Assembly (NCBI RefSeq): GCF_014645195.1
Contig: NZ_BMLK01000014.1
Coordinates: forward strand, 83,681-147,680
DNA from: Novosphingobium indicum
GTDB taxonomy: Bacteria > Pseudomonadota > Alphaproteobacteria > Sphingomonadales > Sphingomonadaceae
Direction: 5' to 3'
DNA length: 64,000 bases
The notes under the pieces were generated by a model. It saw only the letters and a program-made list of their open reading frames with translations. It was not told where the DNA came from and did not search any database. Of the stretch, positions 26,313 to 34,561 are shown piece by piece. Both the position numbers and the translations under genes were made by a program. Each line of letters begins with the position of its first letter. The first letter of the stretch is position 1.

Positions 26313-27227
26313 ATGAGCATGATTCCCCGCGACCTCGTCGGCTACGGCCAGACCCCGCCCGACCCGCAGTGGCCGGACGGCGCGCGCGTGGCGGTGCAGT
26401 TCGTCATCAACTATGAGGAAGGCGCCGAGAATTCGGTGCTAAATGGCGACAAGGGCTCCGAGGCGTTCCTGTCCGAGATGGTCGGTGCGGGTAGCCACCC
26501 GGACCGGGCGATGGCGATGGAGAGCCTCTACGAATACGGCAGCCGCGCCGGGTTCTGGCGCCTCCACCGGATCTTCACCGAGCGCGGCCTGCCCGTCACC
26601 GTGTTCGGGGTCGCGAAGGCCATGGAGATGAACCCAAAGGCGGTCGCGGCGATGCAGGCCGCCGACTGGGAGATCGCCAGCCACGGCCTGCGCTGGATCG
26701 ACTACCAGTACGTGCCCGAGGACGTCGAACGCGCCCACATCGCCGAGGCCGTCGCGCTCCACGAGAAGCTCACCGGCTCACGCCCGCTCGGTTGGTATCA
26801 GGGGCGCACCTCGCCGAACACCGCACGGCTGGTCGCCGAAGAGGGCGGCTTTGTCTATGATGCGGACAGCTATGCCGACGATCTGCCCTATTGGGACAAC
26901 AAGCACGGCCATCTTCGCGGTAACAGGCCGCAGTTGATCGTGCCCTATACGCTCGACGTGAACGACATGAAGATCGTCGCGCTCAATGGCTTCACCGAAG
27001 GCGAGCAGTTCTTCCGCCACATGCGCGATACCTTCGACCAGCTCCGCGAGGAAGGCGGGCGGATGATGTCGGTGGGCCTCCACGGCCGCATCGCCGGCAA
27101 GCCCGGCCGCGCGCGCTGGCTGGCGCGCTTCCTCGACCATGTCACGGCCAGCGGCGACGCCTGGGTCTGCCGCCGGATCGACATCGCCCGCCACTGGATG
27201 GAGGTGCATCCCTATGCCGGTGCGTAG
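26313..27227 (+). CDS. puuE: Allantoinase PuuE (polysaccharide-deacetylase fold)
   Basis: Hydrolyses allantoin to allantoate, using the NodB/polysaccharide-deacetylase fold rather than the amidohydrolase fold of AllB. The 304-residue protein begins MSMIPRDLVGYGQTPPDPQW and has VQFVINYEEGAENSVLNGD, EIASHGLRWIDYQ and SVGLHGRIAGKPGRA, all characteristic of PuuE. The longer open frame from 26208 reads through the repeat, so the ATG at 26313 with GGGGGAAGG upstream is chosen. It links UraD (allantoin producer) and AllC in the same operon. Confidence 0.93.
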   Translation: MSMIPRDLVGYGQTPPDPQWPDGARVAVQFVINYEEGAENSVLNGDKGSEAFLSEMVGAGSHPDRAMAMESLYEYGSRAGFWRLHRIFTERGLPVTVFGVAKAMEMNPKAVAAMQAADWEIASHGLRWIDYQYVPEDVERAHIAEAVALHEKLTGSRPLGWYQGRTSPNTARLVAEEGGFVYDADSYADDLPYWDNKHGHLRGNRPQLIVPYTLDVNDMKIVALNGFTEGEQFFRHMRDTFDQLREEGGRMMSVGLHGRIAGKPGRARWLARFLDHVTASGDAWVCRRIDIARHWMEVHPYAGA

Positions 27228-27245
27228 CCTGTCCAACCCTGACTT

Positions 27246-27273
27246 CGTCATCCCCGCGACGGCGGGGATCCAG
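27246..27273 (+). repeat. Half copy of the CGTCATCCCCGCGAAGGCGGGG repeat
   Basis: Only the left arm, with one change (GCGACGGCGG), is present in the 81-bp gap between puuE and hpxZ, followed by ATCCAG. Full copies are at 16758-16856 and 52767-52853. Confidence 0.6.
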
Positions 27274-27308
27274 CTTTCTTTTGAACGTGCGAGCCAAGGA
27301 GTGATGGC

Positions 27309-27689
27309 ATGAAGATCGACGATCCCGTCCTTCACGCAGAAGTCACCGAAGCGTTCCACGAATACGAGCGCGCGCTGATGGAGGACGACATCCCGGCGAT
27401 GGACGCGCTGTTCCACGATGCCCCCACCACCAACCGCTACGGCGTGGGCGAAGTGCTTTACGGGATCGAGGCCATCCGCGAATTTCGCAAGGGCCGCGGC
27501 GGCTCGCCGCAGCGCAAGCTCGGCAAGGTGGCGATTACCGTTTATGGCGACAGCTTCGCCACGGCGGACGCTGAGTTCTTCCGCGAAGGCTCCGAGCGGC
27601 GCGGCCGCCAGACGCAGAGCTGGGTCAAGTTTGTGGATGGCTGGAAAGTCGTCTCCGCTCACGTAAGCCTCGAGGGGACGACTTCGTGA
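27309..27689 (+). CDS. hpxZ: HpxZ/AtzH-like oxalurate catabolism protein (DUF3225)
   Basis: Small 126-residue protein of the SnoaL/NTF2-like DUF3225 family: IDDPVLHAEVTEAFHEYERA, NRYGVGEVLYGIEAIREFR and a conserved GRQTQSWVKFVDGWKVVSAHVS end. HpxZ occurs with HpxW, X and Y in Klebsiella oxalurate use, and AtzH is its relative in cyanuric-acid pathways. AAGGAG precedes the ATG. It overlaps uraD (GTGA). Here it is about 8 kb from hpxY but in the same transcription unit. Confidence 0.85.
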   Translation: MKIDDPVLHAEVTEAFHEYERALMEDDIPAMDALFHDAPTTNRYGVGEVLYGIEAIREFRKGRGGSPQRKLGKVAITVYGDSFATADAEFFREGSERRGRQTQSWVKFVDGWKVVSAHVSLEGTTS

Positions 27690-28129
27690 CCGCGCTCTTC
27701 GAACACAGCCCCTGGGTCGAGCAACGCGCCGATGCGCGCGCTTCGAGCGGCAACCGCCACGCCGATCTCATGGCGGTGATGTATGACGCGACGAGCGAGG
27801 AACAGCTCGCGCTGATCCGCGCCCACCCGGAACTCGCGGGCAAGGCGGCGATCGACAGGACGCTCACCGATGCCAGCGCTTCCGAGCAGGCGAGCGCCGG
27901 CCTCGACCGCCTCACGCCCGAGGAATACGAGCAGTTCCACGCGCTCAATGCCGCTTACCGCGGGAAATTCGGCTTCCCCTTCATCATCTGCGTGCGCCTG
28001 ACGGACAAGGCCGGGATTCTCGCGGCGATGGAAGCCCGGCTCGGCAACGACCGCGAAGCCGAGATCGAAACCGCGCTCGGCCAGATCGGCGAGATCGTGC
28101 GGCTGCGGCTGGAGGACCAGGCGGCATGA
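27686..28129 (+). CDS. uraD: OHCU decarboxylase
   Basis: Decarboxylates 2-oxo-4-hydroxy-4-carboxy-5-ureidoimidazoline to (S)-allantoin. Catalytic His47 (IRAHPELAGK) and Glu67 (ASEQASAGL) keep the 20-residue spacing of the family, and the YRGKFGFPFIICVR motif is intact. It starts with a GTG overlapping hpxZ. At 147 residues it is slightly shorter than usual because the N-terminus begins right at FEHSPWV; the short leading helix common in relatives is missing, which may be natural. Confidence 0.92.
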   Translation: MTALFEHSPWVEQRADARASSGNRHADLMAVMYDATSEEQLALIRAHPELAGKAAIDRTLTDASASEQASAGLDRLTPEEYEQFHALNAAYRGKFGFPFIICVRLTDKAGILAAMEARLGNDREAEIETALGQIGEIVRLRLEDQAA

Positions 28130-28461
28130 ACACGCTTTCCACGCACGTCCTTGACACCATGCACGGCTGCCCCGCGGCGGGGCTTTCCGTTGCGCTGGTC
28201 GGGCCTGACGGGCAGATCGCCTGCGGTATGACCAATGCCGATGGCCGCTGTCCCGATCTCGTCCCCGGTCCCTTGCCGGCGGGTCTGTACGCGCTGCATT
28301 TCAGCGTCGCGGCCTATTTCCGCGCCGCCGGTGTCGAGCTGCCCGAGCCGCCGTTCATCGACGAAGTGACGATCGGCTTCGGCATGGCCGAGGGCGGCGG
28401 ACACTATCACGTGCCGTTGCTCGTCTCGCCCTTCTCCTATTCGACCTACCGGGGCAGCTGA
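28126..28461 (+). CDS. uraH: 5-hydroxyisourate hydrolase (transthyretin-like)
   Basis: Hydrolyses 5-hydroxyisourate, the PuuD product, to OHCU. The 111-residue protein has the family N-terminus THVLDTMHGCPAAGL and the diagnostic C-terminal tetrapeptide YRGS after HYHVPLLVSPFSYST. ATGA overlap with uraD. No signal peptide, so cytosolic. Confidence 0.95.
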   Translation: MNTLSTHVLDTMHGCPAAGLSVALVGPDGQIACGMTNADGRCPDLVPGPLPAGLYALHFSVAAYFRAAGVELPEPPFIDEVTIGFGMAEGGGHYHVPLLVSPFSYSTYRGS

Positions 28462-28462
28462 T

Positions 28463-29659
28463 TTGCACTTCGATCTGACAGAATGGCTCAACCTCGCGTT
28501 CCGCTGGCTGCACCTGACGGCCGGCATCGCGTGGATCGGCGGGTCGTTCCATTTCGTAGGGCTCGACTTGCGGCTGAAGAAGCCCAAGCCCGGCACCGCG
28601 CCCGAAGGTGTGACCGGCGAGGACTGGGCCGTCCATGGCGGCGGCTTCTACCATTCGCAGAAGTACCAGACCGCGCCCGAGGCGCTGCCGGAAGAGCTGC
28701 ACTGGACGAAATGGGAATCCTATTTCACCTGGCTGAGCGGGTTTTCGCTTCTGGTGCTGGTCTATTACGTCGGTGCGAGGAATTTCCTTGTCGATCCGGC
28801 CAAGGCCAACCTTTCGGGCGAAGATGCCACGATCATCGGCATGAGCGCGCTCATCGTGGGCTGGTTCTTCTATCACCTCGCCTGCAAGTCCGCGCTGGGG
28901 CGCGACAACCGCGTGCTGGGCGCGGTGTGGTTTGCGTTCCTGCTCGGCATTGCGATATTCCTCGATGCGATCTTCAATTCGCGCGGGGCTTATCTGCATA
29001 TCGGTGCGATCGTCGGCTCGGCGATGGTGGGCAATGTCTTCTTCGTGATCATTCCCAACCAGCGCAAGGTCGTCGCCGCGCTCAAGGCTGGCGAGGAGCC
29101 TGATCCCAGGCTGGGGCTGGAGGCCAAGCAGCGCTCGCTCCACAACAACTACATGACGCTGCCGGTGCTGTTCATCATGATCAGCCACCACTACCCGATG
29201 ACTTACGGTGCGGAACGTCCCTGGCTGGTGCTCGCGCTGCTGGGCATGACCGGCGTCGCAGTGCGGCACGTCTTCAACTTGCGCCACCTTGGCCGACGGA
29301 CGGGGGGCGCCATTGCCCTGGCAGTGGCTCTGGCGCTGGTGAGCGTGACCTATGTCTCGGTTGAGAAGGCTGGGGCGGCAAAGCCGGTTTCGGATACGAA
29401 GCTGACTTATGGCGACGTAGAGCCCATACTGGCTAAGCACTGCGTGGGCTGCCATGCCGAACACCCCCCGAACGAAGCCTTCTCCGCCCCGCCGCTGGGC
29501 GTCGAGTTGAATAGCTACGACCATGTCCATGCAGTGACTGACAGGATCAGGCGTGTGGCGGTGGACTCGCAGACGATGCCGCTGGGGAATGCGACCGGAA
29601 TGACCGACGAGGAACGCCGCAAGCTGGGTGAATGGATCGCACAGGGAGCGCCGCAATGA
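28463..29659 (+). CDS. puuD: Membrane urate hydroxylase PuuD with cytochrome c domain
   Basis: Oxidises urate to 5-hydroxyisourate and passes electrons to a C-terminal c-type cytochrome. The 398-residue protein starts with TTG one base after uraH's stop. It has WLHLTAGIAWIGGSFHFVGLDL at the N-terminus, about eight membrane helices, and a haem motif CVGCH at 327-331 in the C-terminal domain. This membrane form replaces soluble uricase and FAD-dependent HpxO. It overlaps xdhA by 4 bp, placing urate production and use side by side. Confidence 0.93.
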   Translation: MHFDLTEWLNLAFRWLHLTAGIAWIGGSFHFVGLDLRLKKPKPGTAPEGVTGEDWAVHGGGFYHSQKYQTAPEALPEELHWTKWESYFTWLSGFSLLVLVYYVGARNFLVDPAKANLSGEDATIIGMSALIVGWFFYHLACKSALGRDNRVLGAVWFAFLLGIAIFLDAIFNSRGAYLHIGAIVGSAMVGNVFFVIIPNQRKVVAALKAGEEPDPRLGLEAKQRSLHNNYMTLPVLFIMISHHYPMTYGAERPWLVLALLGMTGVAVRHVFNLRHLGRRTGGAIALAVALALVSVTYVSVEKAGAAKPVSDTKLTYGDVEPILAKHCVGCHAEHPPNEAFSAPPLGVELNSYDHVHAVTDRIRRVAVDSQTMPLGNATGMTDEERRKLGEWIAQGAPQ

Positions 29660-31080
29660 GTGTTCGTTTCATTCTCGACGGCGAAATGGTCGAACTCGCC
29701 GAAGTCGATCCGACCGCAACCGTGCTGGATCACTTGCGCTACAAGATGCGCCGCACCGGCACCAAGGAAGGCTGCGCCGAGGGCGACTGCGGGGCCTGCA
29801 CCGTGCTGGTCGGCGAAGCGTCGGGAGACAGCGTGGTCTGGCGTTCGGTGAACGCCTGCATTCAGTTCCTGCCGATGCTCCATGGCAAGGCGCTGTTGAC
29901 GGTCGAGAGCCTCAAGGAACAGGACGCGCCCAATCCGTTGCAGGTGTGCATGGCCGCGAATGGTTCCTCGCAATGCGGCTTTTGCACGCCGGGGTTCGTC
30001 ATGTCGCTCTATGGCCGTGCCATCGGCGCCAAGGGGTCCGATCTGCCCGTTGCGGACGTGATTGCGGGCAACCTGTGTCGCTGCACCGGTTATGGTCCGA
30101 TTCTGGAGGCGGGCGAGACGGTGAGTAGCCTCCCGCGCGACGATGCCGCGCTTGCCGCGCAGCTTACCGAACTGGGTGCCGAGAGCGCGTCGGGGAAATG
30201 GCAAGGCCGGCGCTGGTTCGCGCCGAAGACTTGCGGGGAACTGGCGGACCTGCTTGCAGAGCATCCCGATGCGCGCATGGTCGCCGGCGCCACCGATGTC
30301 GGCCTGTGGGTGACCAAGGGGCTGAAGACGCTCGAGACCGTGATCTTCCTCGGCGATGTGACAGACCTTGCAGCTATCGAGGAAGCCGATGATGGGCTGA
30401 TGGTAGGCGCGGCCGTTCGCTATGCCGATGCCCACACGCCCTTCGCGCGGCTGCATCCCGACCTTGGCGAACTGGTGCGCCGGATCGGCGGCCTGCAGGT
30501 GCGCAATGCCGGCACGGTCGGCGGCAATATCGCCAATGGCTCGCCTATCGGGGACGGCCCTCCGGCGCTGATTGCTATGGGCGCCGAACTGACCCTGCGT
30601 AGCGCCAAGGGGCGGCGAACGATGCCGCTTGAGGACTACTTCCTTGAGTATGGAAAGCAGGACCGCCAGCCGGGCGAATTCGTCGAATCCGTTCGGGTTC
30701 CGAAGCCCGGCCCTGACGTCGTGATCCATATCGCCAAGCTCTCGCGCCGGTTCGACAGCGATATCTCCGCGGTCTGCGGCGCCATTGCGCTCACCGTCGA
30801 TGCGGGCACGATCACGTCTGCGCGTGTGGCCTTCGGCGGCATGGCGGCAACGCCGAAGCGGGCTGCGGCTTGCGAGGCTGCACTGGTTGGCCAGTACTTC
30901 ACGCAGGAGACGATGGAAGCGGCGGCGCAGGCTCTTGAAAGCGATTTTTCGCCGCTCAGCGACGTGCGCGGATCGTCGGCTTATCGGCTGGAAGCCGCAG
31001 CCAACCTGCTGCGCCGCTTGTGGCTGTGCGAGCAGGGCACCGCAATTTCCGTGCTCGATCTGGAGGCTCTCGATGGCTGA
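29656..31080 (+). CDS. xdhA: Xanthine dehydrogenase small subunit (2Fe-2S/FAD)
   Basis: Electron-transfer subunit of XDH, 474 residues. Two [2Fe-2S] clusters are bound by Cys40, 45, 48 and 68 (EGCAEGDCGACTV) and by Cys107, 110, 141 and 143 (QCGFCTPG, NLCRCTGYG). The FAD domain follows, with MVAGATDVGLWVTKG and NAGTVGGNIANGSPIGD. The ATG at 29656 overlaps puuD; the alternative at 29632 extends into it. It overlaps xdhB by 8 bp. Confidence 0.95.
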   Translation: MSVRFILDGEMVELAEVDPTATVLDHLRYKMRRTGTKEGCAEGDCGACTVLVGEASGDSVVWRSVNACIQFLPMLHGKALLTVESLKEQDAPNPLQVCMAANGSSQCGFCTPGFVMSLYGRAIGAKGSDLPVADVIAGNLCRCTGYGPILEAGETVSSLPRDDAALAAQLTELGAESASGKWQGRRWFAPKTCGELADLLAEHPDARMVAGATDVGLWVTKGLKTLETVIFLGDVTDLAAIEEADDGLMVGAAVRYADAHTPFARLHPDLGELVRRIGGLQVRNAGTVGGNIANGSPIGDGPPALIAMGAELTLRSAKGRRTMPLEDYFLEYGKQDRQPGEFVESVRVPKPGPDVVIHIAKLSRRFDSDISAVCGAIALTVDAGTITSARVAFGGMAATPKRAAACEAALVGQYFTQETMEAAAQALESDFSPLSDVRGSSAYRLEAAANLLRRLWLCEQGTAISVLDLEALDG

Positions 31081-33382
31081 GCGCGATCCCGCCTGGAAGG
31101 TGCTCGAGAAGCCCTCGCACCCGCACGACAGCGCGCACATGCACGTCACCGGCGAGGCGCGCTATACGGACGACGTTTCCGAGCCGCAGGGCATGCTGCA
31201 CCTCGCTTTCGGACAGAGCAGCATGGCACGCGCCCGGATCGTCTCGATGGACCTGTCGGAGGTTCTGGCCGCCGATGGTGTCGTGGCGGTCTACACGGCT
31301 GCCGATATTCCCGGCCCCAATGATGTCAGTCCGGTCGCGCACGACGACCGGCTGCTGGCCGACGGGGAAGTGGTGTTTCATGGACAGGCCATTTTCCTCG
31401 TCGCCGCGACCAGCCAGCGCGCGGCGCGCACGGCGGCCCGGCTCGGCAAGATCGAATATGAGCCGCTGCCTGCGCTGCTTTCCGTCGAACAAGCGCGCGC
31501 GGCGGATTCGCTGATCGAGACAACCCAGCACATGGCCCGAGGCGATGCGGCCAAGGCGCTGGAGTCCTGCCCCCACCGCCTTTCGGGTGGTTTCACAATG
31601 GGCGGGCAGGATCACTTCTACCTTGAAGGCCAAGTGGCCGTAGCAACGCCCGGCGAGGACGGGCAGGTGCATATCCTCAGTTCGACCCAGCACCCGAGCG
31701 AGATTCAGCACCTCGTCGCCGATCTGCTTGGCCTGAGCTCGGCCGACGTGACGGTGGAGGTGCGGCGCATGGGCGGCGCCTTCGGTGGCAAGGAAACACA
31801 GGCCTCGCTGTTCGCCGCCGCCGCGGCGCTGGTCGCGCACAAGACCGGGCTGCCGGCGAAGTTCCGCTGCGACCGCGATGACGACATGGTACTGACCGGC
31901 AAGCGCCACCCTTTCGAGGTCTCCTACAAGGTCGGTTATGACGACGAAGGGCACCTGCTGGCCCTGTCGCTGCATCTGGCGTCGGACTGCGGCGCGACCG
32001 AGGACCTTTCGCCCGCGATCAATGACCGCGCGATGTTCCATGCGGACAACTGCTATTACCTTGCCGATGTGGAGATAGTCTCCGAGCGGCTGCGGACCAA
32101 CAGCGTTTCCGCCACGGCTTTTCGGGGCTTCGGCGGGCCGCAGGGCATGCTGGCGATAGAGCGGATCATCGATCACATTGCAGCGAGGCTCGGCAAGGAC
32201 CCGCTCGACGTGCGCCTTGCCAACCTCTACGGGCCGGGCCGCGACGTCACCCAGTACGGGATGAAGGTGGCGGACAACATCGCGCCGCAGATGATCGCCC
32301 GCCTGCGCGAAACCGCGCGCTACGACGAGCGGGCTGCGGCGGTCGAGGCGTTCAACGCGGTCAATCCTGTCATCAAGAAGGGCATTGCGCTCACACCGGT
32401 GAAATTCGGGATCAGCTTCACCACTACCCACCTCAATCAGGCGGGGGCGCTGGTGCATGTCTATGCCGATGGCTCGATCCAGGTGAATCACGGCGGCACG
32501 GAGATGGGGCAGGGCGTCTATGTCAAAGTCGCGCAGGTCGTGGCGGACGTTTTCGGCGTGCCGTTCTCGCAAGTGCGGATCACGGCGACGCGGACCGATA
32601 AGGTGCCCAACACCTCGGCCACGGCGGCCAGCTCCGGGGCCGATCTCAATGGCATGGCTGCCTACAACGCGGCGATGACCATCCGTCAGCGCCTGATCGC
32701 CTTCCTCGCCCGCACGCACAATTGCGACGAGGCGGAGGTGCAGTTTACCCCCGCCGGCATTCTGGTGGGCACCGAGACGATTTCCTTCGAACTGGCCGCG
32801 TGCAAGGCGCATGTCGGCCGCATCTCGCTGTCCTCCACCGGCTTTTACGCAACGCCTGATATTGCCTATGACCGGGCGACGCATCGCGGACGGCCGTTCT
32901 ACTACTTCGCCTACGGCGCGGCCGTGAGCGAAGTGGCCATCGACACGCTGACCGGCGAGCACAAGGTGCTGGCGGTCGACATCCTCCACGATGTCGGCCG
33001 GTCGCTGAACCCGGTGATCGACATGGGCCAGATCGAGGGCGGCTTCGTGCAGGGGCAGGGCTGGCTCACCACCGAGGAACTGGTGTGGGACGACAAGGGC
33101 CGCCTGCTCACACACTCGCCCGCGACCTACAAGATCCCCACGGCTTCCGACCGGGCGAAACATTTCACCGTCACCTTGTGGGATGGCGAGAATGTCGAAC
33201 CGACGATCAACCGCTCCAAGGCGGTGGGTGAGCCGCCGTTCATGCTGGCGATCTCGGTATTCTCCGCGCTCAATCGGGCGATTGCCGCGACTGCGCCGGG
33301 GAAGGCCGACCTGCCGCAGCTCGATGCGCCTGCGACGCCCGAGCGTATCCTCAAGGCCATTACCGGGCACCGGGCACCATGA
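31073..33382 (+). CDS. xdhB: Xanthine dehydrogenase large molybdopterin subunit
   Basis: Catalytic Mo subunit of XDH, 769 residues; oxidises hypoxanthine to xanthine and xanthine to urate. Motifs include RRMGGAFGGKETQ, TAFRGFGGPQGM, NHGGTEMGQGVYVKVAQ and, near the C-terminus, KAVGEPPFMLAISVFSAL with the catalytic glutamate. The ATG at 31073 matches the XdhB N-terminus (HDSAHMHVTGEARYTDD). It is coupled to xdhA upstream and xdhC downstream. Confidence 0.96.
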   Translation: MAERDPAWKVLEKPSHPHDSAHMHVTGEARYTDDVSEPQGMLHLAFGQSSMARARIVSMDLSEVLAADGVVAVYTAADIPGPNDVSPVAHDDRLLADGEVVFHGQAIFLVAATSQRAARTAARLGKIEYEPLPALLSVEQARAADSLIETTQHMARGDAAKALESCPHRLSGGFTMGGQDHFYLEGQVAVATPGEDGQVHILSSTQHPSEIQHLVADLLGLSSADVTVEVRRMGGAFGGKETQASLFAAAAALVAHKTGLPAKFRCDRDDDMVLTGKRHPFEVSYKVGYDDEGHLLALSLHLASDCGATEDLSPAINDRAMFHADNCYYLADVEIVSERLRTNSVSATAFRGFGGPQGMLAIERIIDHIAARLGKDPLDVRLANLYGPGRDVTQYGMKVADNIAPQMIARLRETARYDERAAAVEAFNAVNPVIKKGIALTPVKFGISFTTTHLNQAGALVHVYADGSIQVNHGGTEMGQGVYVKVAQVVADVFGVPFSQVRITATRTDKVPNTSATAASSGADLNGMAAYNAAMTIRQRLIAFLARTHNCDEAEVQFTPAGILVGTETISFELAACKAHVGRISLSSTGFYATPDIAYDRATHRGRPFYYFAYGAAVSEVAIDTLTGEHKVLAVDILHDVGRSLNPVIDMGQIEGGFVQGQGWLTTEELVWDDKGRLLTHSPATYKIPTASDRAKHFTVTLWDGENVEPTINRSKAVGEPPFMLAISVFSALNRAIAATAPGKADLPQLDAPATPERILKAITGHRAP

Positions 33383-34296
33383 CGCAGTGGGTTGGATGGC
33401 TCCGCAGGTTGGGTCCTGAGCCGTGCGCATTGGTTTCGGTGCTCGCGACCGAGGGCTCCGCGCCGCGCGGGGCCGGGACACGAATGCTGGTCACGGCGGA
33501 GGGACAGCAGGGCACGATCGGCGGCGGACAGCTCGAGTTCCGCGCGGTCGAACAGGCGCGCGCGATCCTTGGCCTTCCCCAAGGTGCCTGGCGCATTCAG
33601 GACTATCCGCTCGGTCCGCTGCTGGGCCAATGCTGCGGCGGACGGGTGCGGCTGCTGATCGAACATGTCGATCCTGCCGCGCTGGACTGGCTGCACGATG
33701 CCGAGCCGGGGCGAATGCTGGAAACCGTGCTGCACGACGGCACGATTTCTCGCACCGTATTCGAGCGTGAAACGGCAACGCGGCAGTCCGCGCGCGGTGA
33801 TCGGCCGGATGTCGGCGCGCGTTTTGTCGAGCCGGTGGGGGAGCGCCTGCGTCCGGTCTACCTGTTCGGGGCCGGGCATGTCGGGCAGGCCATAGCCCGC
33901 CACATGACCGGTCTGCCGCTCCAGCTTGCATGGTTCGATACGCGGCCCGAAATGGCCGAGATCGATGGCGTGACGGTGATGCCGGAAGAAGAGATCGCGC
34001 ATTGCATCGAGGAAGCCCCTGCCGATGCGGCGATCGCGATCCTCACGCACGATCACCCGCTGGACTATCACCTCACGCTCGCCGCGCTCAGCCGTGATCC
34101 CGTTGCTTTCGTGGGCCTGATCGGCTCTTCTACCAAGATTGCCCGCTTCCGCTCGCGTCTCAAGGCAGACGGGATCGAGGAAGAAGCGCTGGCGCGCCTG
34201 ACCACACCCATCGGTGTGCCCGGCGTAGTGGGCAAGGAACCCGACGTGATCGCTATCGCCGTACTGGCGCAGCTCCTGCAGTTGCGGGGGCAGTGA
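33379..34296 (+). CDS. xdhC: Xanthine dehydrogenase accessory protein XdhC
   Basis: Chaperone that carries the molybdenum cofactor for sulfuration and inserts it into XdhB. The 305-residue protein has the XdhC N-terminal EPCALVSVLATEGSAPRGAG and QCCGGRV motifs and a C-terminal Rossmann region VYLFGAGHVGQAIARHM with DHPLDYHLTLAALSRD and GLIGSSTKIARFRSRL. ATGA overlap with xdhB. Confidence 0.95.
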   Translation: MTQWVGWLRRLGPEPCALVSVLATEGSAPRGAGTRMLVTAEGQQGTIGGGQLEFRAVEQARAILGLPQGAWRIQDYPLGPLLGQCCGGRVRLLIEHVDPAALDWLHDAEPGRMLETVLHDGTISRTVFERETATRQSARGDRPDVGARFVEPVGERLRPVYLFGAGHVGQAIARHMTGLPLQLAWFDTRPEMAEIDGVTVMPEEEIAHCIEEAPADAAIAILTHDHPLDYHLTLAALSRDPVAFVGLIGSSTKIARFRSRLKADGIEEEALARLTTPIGVPGVVGKEPDVIAIAVLAQLLQLRGQ

Positions 34297-34312
34297 TGGC
34301 CGGCTTTTTCGT

Positions 34313-34537
34313 TTCACGCGGAGGCGCGGCGACGCGGAGGATAGTAAGTCACGCAGAGACGCGGAGGCGCAGAGGGGGCGTGTTTGCGGCGAAGCCGCTA
34401 TCTCCCTCATGCGGTGCGTTTGACGCAATCTCGGAATATTGGATGACGCCTTCGGCGCAGAGCGACATCTTTGCGCCTCTGCGTCTCTGCGTGCACAAAA
34501 TCCTCTTTCCCTCCGCGTCTCCGCGCCGCCGCGTGAA
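34313..34537. repeat. ~225-bp nested palindromic element, copy 2 (reverse orientation)
   Basis: Outer arms TTCACGCGGAGGCGCGG and CCGCGCCGCCGCGTGAA region, inner arms ACGCAGAGACGCGGAGGCG and CGCCTCTGCGTCTCTGCGT. Its core, read in reverse, shares GCGTCAAACGC and AGCGGCTTCGCCGC with copy 1 at 23394-23615. It fills the gap between xdhC and guaD; no gene is seen in it. Confidence 0.8.
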
Positions 34538-34561
34538 CCACCTTCTTGAGGAGGTGGTGCA

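Noticed and set aside
30956..33481. 841-residue open frame antisense to xdhB
   Set aside because: Composition is of the shadow type and the sense frame is an unmistakable XDH large subunit.
23394..34537. Repeated arms as a CRISPR array or insertion sequence
   Set aside because: No regular repeat-spacer pattern and no transposase; they are paired palindromes.
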